Below, piece after piece: positions 7,992 through 15,180 of a stretch of DNA of 64,000 nucleotides. The notes under the pieces are model-generated. The model was given only the letters and a program-made list of their open reading frames with translations, was not told the origin of the DNA and made no database searches. Positions within the stretch are counted from its first letter, which is position 1; every line of letters begins with the position of its first letter. Source of the DNA: Palsa-504 sp963787645. Its GTDB lineage: Bacteria > Actinomycetota > Actinomycetes > Streptosporangiales > Streptosporangiaceae. A program made the position numbers and the translations under genes. The stretch is taken from contig CAWBDS010000013.1 in NCBI GenBank assembly GCA_963787645.1, forward strand, positions 62,001 through 126,000. Direction: 5' to 3'.

Positions 7992-9010
7992 CCACCACCC
8001 AGCCGCTGGCCGGTCGGTTTCCCGGCCTCGACCCCGACCTCGCGGCGATGCTCGAGAAGGCGGCGGCCGCGGGGCTGCCCAGCATCGCCGAGCTGACGCC
8101 CGACCAAGCGCGCGAACGCGTGCGCGCGGGCGACGCCGCCGTCCCGGCCGGCCCGGCGATGCGAGCGGTGACCGAGCAGCGCCTGGGCCCGGCCGACATC
8201 CCGGCCGACATCCCGGCCGAGATCCCGGCCGAGATCCCGGTACGCCGGTACCAGCCCTACGGCATGCGCACCGCCACCGCGGTGATCTGGTTCCATGGCG
8301 GCGGCTGGGTCACCGGAGACCTCAATTACTCCGACCAGATCTGCCGGATGATCGCCGACGCGGCCGGCTGCGAGGTGATCAGCGTGGGCTACCGGCTGGC
8401 CCCCGAACACCCGTTCCCGGCCGCCGTCGACGACGGCCTGGCCGTCGCCCGGTACGTGGCGGCCGAGACCCCCGACAGCACGACCGGGCCGGCTGGCGCC
8501 GGCGGGGCGACCGGGCCGCCCAGGCCGGTGGTGCTGGCCGGCGACAGCGCCGGCGGCAACATCGCCGCCGTGTGCGCCCAGCAGCTCGCGCGCGACCCGG
8601 ACCTCGCGCTGGCCGGCCAGCTTCTGGTGTACCCGGTGCTCGCCGACGACGTCACCCGGGACTCCTACCGCCGCAATGACGGGCTGGTCCTCGGGGCTCG
8701 CGAGATGGGCTGGTTCTTCGACCAGTACTGCCCGCCGGACGAACGCCGCTCGCCACTGTTCGCCCCGCTGCGCGCCCGGGACCTGGCCGCGCTGCCGGTC
8801 ACGGCGATCGCGATCGCCGGGCACGATCCGCTCTACGACGAAGGCGCGGCCTACGCCCGGGCGCTCACCGCCGCCGGGACCGAGGTCACGCTGCTGGACT
8901 ACCCCTCGCTGGTGCACGGCTTCCTGCGCTTCACCGGCATCGTGCCCGCCGCCGCGGCGGCCGCCCGCGAGGTGGCCCAGGCGGCCGCGCGACTGGCCGG
9001 CCGGTCATGA
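7988..9010 (+). CDS. Alpha/beta hydrolase, hormone-sensitive-lipase type
   Basis: A 340-residue esterase/lipase of family IV. The oxyanion-hole motif FHGGGW (about residue 98), the nucleophile elbow GDSAGG (about 180), the catalytic Asp in HDPLYDEG and the His in LVHGF are all visible. The GTG start overlaps the LLM gene stop. Near residues 69-83 the protein has four consecutive A-D/E-I-P units from a 12-bp tandem repeat, probably in a linker before the strand RRYQPYG. It could release a carboxylate or alcohol substrate for the CoA pathway. No signal peptide is seen, so it is probably cytoplasmic. Confidence 0.92.
   Translation: MTTTQPLAGRFPGLDPDLAAMLEKAAAAGLPSIAELTPDQARERVRAGDAAVPAGPAMRAVTEQRLGPADIPADIPAEIPAEIPVRRYQPYGMRTATAVIWFHGGGWVTGDLNYSDQICRMIADAAGCEVISVGYRLAPEHPFPAAVDDGLAVARYVAAETPDSTTGPAGAGGATGPPRPVVLAGDSAGGNIAAVCAQQLARDPDLALAGQLLVYPVLADDVTRDSYRRNDGLVLGAREMGWFFDQYCPPDERRSPLFAPLRARDLAALPVTAIAIAGHDPLYDEGAAYARALTAAGTEVTLLDYPSLVHGFLRFTGIVPAAAAAAREVAQAAARLAGRS
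8191..8238 (+). repeat. In-frame 12-bp tandem repeat, four units
   Basis: Four contiguous copies of GGCCGA(C/G)ATCCC inside the hydrolase gene (two with C, then two with G), encoding Ala-Asp/Glu-Ile-Pro units. Unit length is a multiple of three, so slippage would change linker length without breaking the frame. Confidence 0.85.
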
Positions 9011-9432
9011 ACCCGGCCGTGAGCGGGGGTCTGCCGGCCGCCATAGCCCTCACCGCCGAACTGGGGCGGGTCGCCTGTCCGCTGCCCGTCCTGGACGGCT
9101 TCATGGCCGTTCGCCTGGCCGGCCCGCTCGCGTGGCTCGCCGACGGCATCGCCGCGGCCACGGTATGCGTCCTGGTCGCATCACCGGAAAGCCCCGAAAG
9201 CCCCGCCGCCACCCCGGCCTCGTCCTGGGCGGCGAGCTGGCCGAGGAATTCGGGGAGGCGTTCCTGGACCTGCTCGGGCCGGAGGCCGCGCTGGCCCAGC
9301 CGTACGACGGCAGCCCCATTCCGGCCACGCTGGAATACCCCCCTCTCCCTGATGTACGTGATCGGCGGCGGGACGAACGATATCCAGCGTGGCCTGATCG
9401 CCCGCGCGCTGGGCCTACCCCGCCAGGCTTGA
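9007..9432 (+). pseudogene. Decayed acyl-CoA dehydrogenase remnant
   Basis: Three short stretches resemble an acyl-CoA dehydrogenase but lie in two frames. Frame 1 has ELGRVACPLPVLDGF and LADGIAAATVCV (from 9007). Frame 3 has ELAEEFGEAFLDLLGPEAAL (about 9230-9295). Frame 1 again has MYVIGGGTNDIQRGLIARALG, the classical C-terminal signature (about 9352-9420). A full gene would be about 1.1 kb; only about 430 bp remain, so internal deletions plus frameshifts have destroyed it. It overlaps the hydrolase stop (ATGA), consistent with a former third gene of that operon. Confidence 0.8.
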
Positions 9433-9447
9433 TGGTTAAATCATGCC

Positions 9448-9463
9448 AATGATAATCCTCATA
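9448..9463. promoter_or_regulatory. Shared catabolic operator, site c
   Basis: AATGAT-AATC-CTCATA, a 10-of-12 match to the regional dyad, 11 bp upstream of the first CoA-transferase gene. An overlapping ATCAT-GCCA-ATGAT inverted repeat lies at 9440-9453. Confidence 0.5.
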
Positions 9464-9474
9464 GAGGCTAGTTC

Positions 9475-10764
9475 ATGGCGGGAAGGAGGACCGTGGGCCT
9501 GCTGAGCGGCTACCGCGTGCTCGACCTGACCGATGAGCGTGGCCTGCTGGCCGGCCGGATGCTCGCCGATCTGGGCGCCGATGTGGTCCAAGCCGAACCG
9601 CTGGGCGGTTCACGCGCCCGGCATGCGGCCCCGCTCGGCGAGCGGGACGGGCAGCCGTATTCCTATGTGTGGGCCACGTTCGCGGCCAACAAGCGCGGCA
9701 TCGCGGCCGACCTGGACCGCGACGACGGCCGGCACGTGCTGCGCCAGCTGGCCAGCCAGGCCGACTTCTTCGTCGAGTCACTGGGGCCGGGCGTCGCCGC
9801 GTCGGCCGGCCTGGGCTGGCCCGAGCTGAACCAGATCAATCCGGCGCTGGTGTACGCGACGATCACCGCGTTCGGCCACGACGGGCCCAAGGCCGGCTAC
9901 GCGGAATCGGACCTGATCGTGTGGGCCGCGGGCGGCCCGCTCGAACCCAACCGCGACGGCGACCGGCCGCCGCTGCGGATCAGCGTGCCCCAGACGTTCC
10001 TCAACGCGGCCGCCGATGCCGCGGGCGGCATGCTGCTGGCCCACCACGCCCGCGCCCGCGACGGGCGCGGCCAGCTCGTCGACGTCGCCGCTCAGGCCTG
10101 CCTGAGCCTCAACACGCTCGGCCGGGTGCTGGCCGATCCGGTCGGCGACGAGCACCCCGAGTGGGCCGCGCTGATCAGCCCCACCGCGCGGACCGACCAG
10201 AGCGGCAGCGGCACCGGCACCAGTTCGCACCTGAAGAAGTGGCGGTGCCAGGACGGGCTGGTGGAGTTCCACCTGGCCATCGGGCAGGCGGCCGGCCCGT
10301 TCACCAACAACTTCTTCCGCTGGATGCACGCCGAAGGCGCCGGCGGCGACACGCTGCTGCGCTGGGACTGGCGGATCCTGCCCGAGATGGTCGAGCAGGG
10401 CGAGTTCACCGACGCGGACATGCAGGAGGTCCGGGCGGCCACCGCCGCCTTCCTCGCGGCCAAGACCAAGAGCGAGATCTTGCAGGCGGCGATCGCCTAC
10501 AAGCTGCTGTGCATCGGCGTCTCGGACACCGCGGACCTGGCGTACAGCCCGCAGCTGGCCGGGCGGGATTTCTACGTCACGCTGGGTTCCGGCCGCCGCG
10601 CGCAGACCATGCCGGGACCCTGGGCGACGGTCTCCGTCCCGGCCTTCGAGCTGCACCGGCCGGCTCCCGCGCTCGGCGAGCACACCGACGAGGTCCTCAC
10701 CGAGTGGCTGGGCTACGACGACGCGGCCAAGCAGTCGCTGCGGGCCAAGGGGGCCACCACATGA
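9475..10764 (+). CDS. CaiB/BaiF (family III) CoA-transferase subunit, catalytic Asp apparently absent
   Basis: A 429-residue family III CoA-transferase-like protein. The N-terminal SGYRVLDLTDERGLLAGRML and LADLGADVVQ segments are diagnostic, as is ITAFGHDGPKAGY. Where active enzymes carry the catalytic Asp, in a V-D-V-S-x-x-D-A type motif, this protein reads VDVAAQAC, so the nucleophile seems replaced by Ala. It may be the non-catalytic half of a heteromer with the next gene, which overlaps it by 4 bp (ATGA). The ATG start has GAGG seven bases upstream; GTG 9493 after AAGGAGG is an alternative. First gene of the six-gene operon. Confidence 0.88.
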   Translation: MAGRRTVGLLSGYRVLDLTDERGLLAGRMLADLGADVVQAEPLGGSRARHAAPLGERDGQPYSYVWATFAANKRGIAADLDRDDGRHVLRQLASQADFFVESLGPGVAASAGLGWPELNQINPALVYATITAFGHDGPKAGYAESDLIVWAAGGPLEPNRDGDRPPLRISVPQTFLNAAADAAGGMLLAHHARARDGRGQLVDVAAQACLSLNTLGRVLADPVGDEHPEWAALISPTARTDQSGSGTGTSSHLKKWRCQDGLVEFHLAIGQAAGPFTNNFFRWMHAEGAGGDTLLRWDWRILPEMVEQGEFTDADMQEVRAATAAFLAAKTKSEILQAAIAYKLLCIGVSDTADLAYSPQLAGRDFYVTLGSGRRAQTMPGPWATVSVPAFELHRPAPALGEHTDEVLTEWLGYDDAAKQSLRAKGATT

Positions 10765-11984
10765 GCACGCCACCGCTGGACGGGCTCAGGGTCGCCGACT
10801 TCAGCTGGGTCGTCGCCGGGCCGGTCGTCGGGCGGGCCCTGGCCGACTTCGGCGCCACCGTGGTCCGGATCGAGTCGGGCACCCGGATCGAGACCGCCCG
10901 GATGATGCAGCCGTTCTACCAGGGCCGGAACGGACGGGAGAACTCGGCTCTGTACGGCACCTGCAACGCCGGCAAGTACGGTCTCACGCTGAACCTCAAG
11001 ACCGAGGAGGGCCGGGCCGTCGCGCGTGACCTGGCCGCCTGGGCCGATGTGGTCGCCGAATCGTACGCCCCGGGCCAGATGGCCACCTGGGGCCTGGACT
11101 ACGCGTCCATCCGCGAGGTCAACCCGTCGGTTGTCATGCTGAGCACGTCGCTGATGGGGCAGACCGGCCCGTCCGCGCGGCTGGCCGGCTACGGGAACAT
11201 CGGCGCCTCGGTCAGCGGATATCAGGACCTGGTCGGCTGGCCGGACCAGCTGCCGATCGGCCCGTTCGGTCCCTACACCGACTACGTGGCGCCGCGGTTC
11301 TCCCTGGTCGTCCTGCTCGCGGCACTGGACCACCGCCGGCGCACCGGCGAGGGCTGCCAGATCGACCTGGCCCAAAGTGAGATCGGCGCCTTCCTGCTCT
11401 CTCCCCAGCTCGCCGACTACTTCGGCCGGGGCACCGTGGCGCAGCGGCGCGGCAACCGGGACGAGCAGTTCGCGCCGCACGGCGTCTACCCATGCCTGGC
11501 CGAGGAAGACCGCGACCGCTTCGTCGCCATCGCCGTCTGCGACGACGCGCAGTGGCAGGCCCTGGCCGACCAGCTGCAGCGTCCCGACCTGGCCGCCGAC
11601 CCCGGCCTGGCCGCCGCCGCGGGGCGGCTGGCCCGGGCCGATGAGCTCGACGCCGCAGTGGCCGACTGGACGGCCGGCCAGCGCGCCGAGGACGTCGAGG
11701 CCCGGCTGCAGGCCCGCGGCGTGCCCGCGCACCTGGCCGCGACGAGCACCGACTGGGCCCGGGACCCGCAGCTGGCCCACCGCGGTCACCTGCGCCAGCT
11801 ACCGCACGAGCGCTTCGGCGCCGCGTTCGTCGAAGGGCCTCGCTACCTGCTCTCGGAAACCCCCGGCCAGGTGACGCGGCCCGCTCCGGAGCTGGGCCAG
11901 GACAACGAGCAGGTGCTGCGCGGCTTGCTCGGCTACGACCAAGCTAGGTACGACCTAATAGCGGCGTCCGGCGCGCTGGCCTAG
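10761..11984 (+). CDS. CaiB/BaiF (family III) CoA-transferase, likely catalytic subunit
   Basis: A 407-residue family III CoA-transferase moving CoA between carboxylates. The N-terminal LDGLRVADFSWVVAGPVVGRALADFGATVVRIE block is characteristic. The active-site motif reads IDLAQSEIGAF, with Glu at the usual Asp position, a variant common in this superfamily. ATGA overlap with the preceding paralogue indicates translational coupling and probable complex formation, as in heteromeric benzylsuccinate CoA-transferase. The acceptor acid is unknown; with an ADP-forming ligase in the same operon, the cluster has two ways to charge an acid with CoA. Confidence 0.9.
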   Translation: MSTPPLDGLRVADFSWVVAGPVVGRALADFGATVVRIESGTRIETARMMQPFYQGRNGRENSALYGTCNAGKYGLTLNLKTEEGRAVARDLAAWADVVAESYAPGQMATWGLDYASIREVNPSVVMLSTSLMGQTGPSARLAGYGNIGASVSGYQDLVGWPDQLPIGPFGPYTDYVAPRFSLVVLLAALDHRRRTGEGCQIDLAQSEIGAFLLSPQLADYFGRGTVAQRRGNRDEQFAPHGVYPCLAEEDRDRFVAIAVCDDAQWQALADQLQRPDLAADPGLAAAAGRLARADELDAAVADWTAGQRAEDVEARLQARGVPAHLAATSTDWARDPQLAHRGHLRQLPHERFGAAFVEGPRYLLSETPGQVTRPAPELGQDNEQVLRGLLGYDQARYDLIAASGALA

Positions 11985-11996
11985 AGAGGATCGCCC

Positions 11997-12593
11997 GTGA
12001 GCACGGATTCAGAAAACAAGGACTGGAAATCGGAGTGGCAACCGCTGGCCGACGCGGTTGGCCGCGACTTCGGCGACGGCACGATCGTGTTCGGCGCCGA
12101 CGCCGTCGAGCCGGGCACCATCCGCCGTTACCTCGAACCGCTGGAGATCGGCTGCCCGATCCACTACGACCCCGATGCGGCCCGGGCGGCCGGGTACGCC
12201 GATATCGTCGCCCCGTACACCGCCACCATGGTGTACAGCGTGCCGCCGATGTGGCGGCCGGACGAGCCGACCCTGTACGAGAGCTCCGACCGGGACGCCC
12301 AGCCGGCCCGCAGCCCGATCAACAACCAGGACCTGCCGCTCGCCCCGAAGACCACCGGGTTCTTCGCCACCGACATCTCCATGGAGTTCCTCCGGCCGCT
12401 GACCGTGGGGGAGCGGGTCGGCCGGCGCGGGCAGCGGCTCATCTCGTGCACGCCCAAGCAGACCTCCATGGGCCGCGGCGCGTTCTTGACCTGGGAGAGC
12501 GAGCTCGTCACCGACCGCGGCGAGGTGGTCGCGCGGGTCCGCACCGGGACCTACGCCTACAACCCGGCCGGACCGCAGGAGGATCCGTCATGA
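11997..12593 (+). CDS. MaoC-like hotdog protein, FAS1-type dehydratase N-terminal subfamily
   Basis: A 198-residue single-hotdog protein. Segments such as RYLEPLEIGCPIHYD, AGYADIVAPYTATMVYS and STDISMEFLRPLTVGERV-like spacing resemble the N-terminal halves of MaoC/FAS1-type dehydratases. The hydratase D-x4-H pair is not evident, so this is probably the structural partner of the following gene. GTG start with GAGAGGA upstream; the stop overlaps the next ATG (ATGA). Such adjacent short hotdog pairs form heteromeric enoyl-CoA hydratases (HadAB, ChsH1-ChsH2). A role in hydrating an unsaturated acyl-CoA is inferred. Confidence 0.85.
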   Translation: MSTDSENKDWKSEWQPLADAVGRDFGDGTIVFGADAVEPGTIRRYLEPLEIGCPIHYDPDAARAAGYADIVAPYTATMVYSVPPMWRPDEPTLYESSDRDAQPARSPINNQDLPLAPKTTGFFATDISMEFLRPLTVGERVGRRGQRLISCTPKQTSMGRGAFLTWESELVTDRGEVVARVRTGTYAYNPAGPQEDPS

Positions 12594-13027
12594 CCAGCCT
12601 GGCCGCTCGACAGCGCACGTTCGGCGATGTCACCGTCGGCGAGGAGCTGCCGCCGGTGCAGTTCCCGCTGACCGTCTACCGTCTGGTGGTCGCCGCGGGC
12701 GGCAACCGGGACTTCAACTCGATCCACCACAACACCGCTTACGCCCAGTCCACCGGGGCACCGGAGATGTACGCCAGCACCTTCATCCTGATGGGCATGT
12801 GGGAGCGGCTAGCCCGCGACTTCATCGGCCCGGCCGGCACGATCCGGTCGATCAAGGACTTCCGGATGCGCCGGTTCAACCTAGCCGGCAGCGTCGCCGA
12901 GGTGCGCGGGCGGGTGCGGGACGTCCGGCACGACGACGGCATCGTGACGTTGGAGGTAGAGACCCTGGTCGACGGGCAGGTGACCGTAGGCCCGGGCACG
13001 GTCGAGGTCACCTTGCCGGCCGCATGA
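12590..13027 (+). CDS. MaoC-like enoyl-CoA hydratase, catalytic subunit
   Basis: A 145-residue single-hotdog hydratase. The (R)-hydratase motif is visible as GGNRDFNSIHHNTAYA, with Asp and His separated by four residues, near residues 42-50. GCAGGAGGAT precedes the ATG. It overlaps both neighbours by ATGA, placing it between the partner hotdog protein and the acyl-CoA synthetase. It likely adds water to a 2-enoyl-CoA produced by the acyl-CoA dehydrogenase of the island. Confidence 0.88.
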   Translation: MTSLAARQRTFGDVTVGEELPPVQFPLTVYRLVVAAGGNRDFNSIHHNTAYAQSTGAPEMYASTFILMGMWERLARDFIGPAGTIRSIKDFRMRRFNLAGSVAEVRGRVRDVRHDDGIVTLEVETLVDGQVTVGPGTVEVTLPAA

Positions 13028-15180
13028 AAGACATTGGGCCGAACGGGCCAACCGGGCAGCGGCTGACCACCTTGTTCCGCCCGCGCAGCGTGGTGCTGGT
13101 CGGCGCGTCGGACAAGTCGACATTCTCCTTGCTCGCGTACCGCAACCTGGTCGAGTTCGGCCTCGCGGACCGTACCTACCTGGTCAACCGGCGCGGCGCC
13201 ACCACCCACGGCCAGCCCACCGTGTCCTCCTGCGCGCAGATCGGCGAGCCGGTCGACGTGGCCTACCTGATGGTCCCGCAAGCCGCCACGATCGAGGCGC
13301 TGCACGACGCCGCCGCGGCCGGCATCCGCAACGCGTGCGTGCTGTCGTCGGGCTACGCCGAGGCCGGAGAGGCCGGCCGAGCCGCGCAGGCGGAGCTCGC
13401 CGCCACGGCCCGCTCCCTGGACATGGTGGTGCTCGGCCCGAACCATCTCGGTTTCGCCAACTTCACCGACGGGGTCCCGGTCTGCTCCGTTCCCGGCCTG
13501 CCCCGCGAGGGCGGCCCGGTCGCGCTGCTCTCGCAGAGCGGGGCCAGTTCGTCAGCCATGCTGGACTTCGCCTCGATGGTCAACGTCGGCCTGTCCTACA
13601 TGGTCACGCTGGGCAACGAGGCGATGATCACCGCCGGACACGTGCTCGACTTCCTGGTCGATGACCCGGCGACCCGCGCGGTGGCCATCTTCATGGAGAC
13701 CGTGCGCGAACCGGAGATGTTCCGCCGGGCCGCACGCCGCGCCGCCGAGGCCGGGAAGGCCGTCGTGGTCCTGAAGGCCGGCAGCAGCGCGCTGTCGGCC
13801 CGGACCGCCGCCGCGCACACCGGCGCGCTGGTCGGCGACGACCGGGTGATCGGCTCGGTGTTCGCCGACCTTGGCGTCATCCGCGTTGACTCCATCGAGG
13901 ACATGCTCATCACCGCTGGCGCCGCGGCGGCCCTCGGACGCCTGGCCCGGCCTGGCATCGGCATCGTCTCGATCTCCGGTGGCGCCTGCGACATCGTGGC
14001 CGACCGGGCCGAGGACCTCGGCGCGGCGCTGCCCGAACTGGCCGCGCCGACCCGCGACGCGCTGGCCGGGATCATGCCTGCCTACGGCACGGTGCAAAAT
14101 CCGCTCGACGTGACCGGAGCGGCGGTGATCGACCCGACCATCTTCACCCGCGCCATCCAGGCCATGTCGGCCGACCCGTCGATCGGCGTGGTGGGCATCA
14201 TCAACGCCCTGCCCTGGATCGACCCCGGCCGCCCGTACCACGGGCAGAAGTTCGTCGACGCGATCGGCGCGGGCATGCAGGCGGCCTCCTGCCCGGCCGT
14301 CTACATCAACCAGGTCCTGCAGCCGGTCACCGACTTCACCCGCGCGTCGATGGACCAGGGGCAGGTCCGCTACGTCATCCCCGGCCTGCGCCAGGCCGTG
14401 GTCGCGCTGCGCAACCTGGCCTGGTGGTCCGACGTCACCGGCGCCGTGGCCGCCACCCCCGCGGTCGCCCTGCCGTCGCCGGTACCCGCGTCGGACGAGC
14501 GGCGCGGGCTATGGTCAGAGTGGCAAGGCCGCCGGCTGCTCGCCGACGCGGGCATACCCGTCGTGCCGGGCCGCCTGGCCACCTCCGCGGACGAGGCGGT
14601 CAAGGCGGCCGCCGAGTTCGGCGGATCGCTGGCCGTCAAGATCGTCTGCGCCGAGCTCATGCACAAGAGCGATCTCGGCGCCGTCCGGCTCGGCGTCCCC
14701 GCGGACGAGGCCGCCGTCCGGGAGGCCTACCGGGCCGTCACCGCGGCCGCGGCCGGGATCACGTCGGATGTCTTGATCAGCCCGATGCGGACCGGCGGAA
14801 CCGAGCTTCTGGTCGGCGTGCTCCGCGACCCCATGTGGGGCCCGGTGCTGGCCGTCGCGGTCGGCGGGATCTTCGTCGAGGTACTGCAGGACTCCGTCCT
14901 CGCGCCGCTGCCGGTCACGCCCGCGCAGGCCCGCCGCATGCTCGCGACGCTGCGCGGCCGGGCGCTGCTCGACGGCGCCCGCGGCGCCGCGCCCGCCGAC
15001 CTGGACGCGCTGTCGGTCGTGATCGCCCGGATCGGTGATCTCGCCATCGCCCTAGGCGGTGAGCTGGAGTCACTGGAAGTCAACCCGCTGTGGGTGGACG
15101 GAGCCGCGATCGAGGCCCTGGACACCGTCGTCACCTGGACACCGACCGAGGAGCACCGTGATGAGCCAGCCCCCCGTTGA
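13024..15180 (+). CDS. Acyl-CoA synthetase, ADP-forming type (CoA-binding + ATP-grasp)
   Basis: A 718-residue NDP-forming acyl-CoA ligase. The N-terminal CoA-binding Rossmann domain (about 10-140) starts LFRPRSVVLVGASD. It is followed by a succinyl-CoA ligase-like domain with ALLSQSGASSSAMLD, a second ligase region with GIVSISGGACDIVAD, and a C-terminal ATP-grasp domain (about 490-710) with ADAGIPVVPGRLA, VKIVCAELMHKSDLGAVRLG and LEVNPLWV. All parts are present in one chain, the usual bacterial acetate-CoA ligase/pimeloyl-CoA synthetase layout. It would activate the pathway acid with ATP, releasing ADP and phosphate. The start overlaps the hydratase stop by ATGA. Confidence 0.9.
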   Translation: MKDIGPNGPTGQRLTTLFRPRSVVLVGASDKSTFSLLAYRNLVEFGLADRTYLVNRRGATTHGQPTVSSCAQIGEPVDVAYLMVPQAATIEALHDAAAAGIRNACVLSSGYAEAGEAGRAAQAELAATARSLDMVVLGPNHLGFANFTDGVPVCSVPGLPREGGPVALLSQSGASSSAMLDFASMVNVGLSYMVTLGNEAMITAGHVLDFLVDDPATRAVAIFMETVREPEMFRRAARRAAEAGKAVVVLKAGSSALSARTAAAHTGALVGDDRVIGSVFADLGVIRVDSIEDMLITAGAAAALGRLARPGIGIVSISGGACDIVADRAEDLGAALPELAAPTRDALAGIMPAYGTVQNPLDVTGAAVIDPTIFTRAIQAMSADPSIGVVGIINALPWIDPGRPYHGQKFVDAIGAGMQAASCPAVYINQVLQPVTDFTRASMDQGQVRYVIPGLRQAVVALRNLAWWSDVTGAVAATPAVALPSPVPASDERRGLWSEWQGRRLLADAGIPVVPGRLATSADEAVKAAAEFGGSLAVKIVCAELMHKSDLGAVRLGVPADEAAVREAYRAVTAAAAGITSDVLISPMRTGGTELLVGVLRDPMWGPVLAVAVGGIFVEVLQDSVLAPLPVTPAQARRMLATLRGRALLDGARGAAPADLDALSVVIARIGDLAIALGGELESLEVNPLWVDGAAIEALDTVVTWTPTEEHRDEPAPR

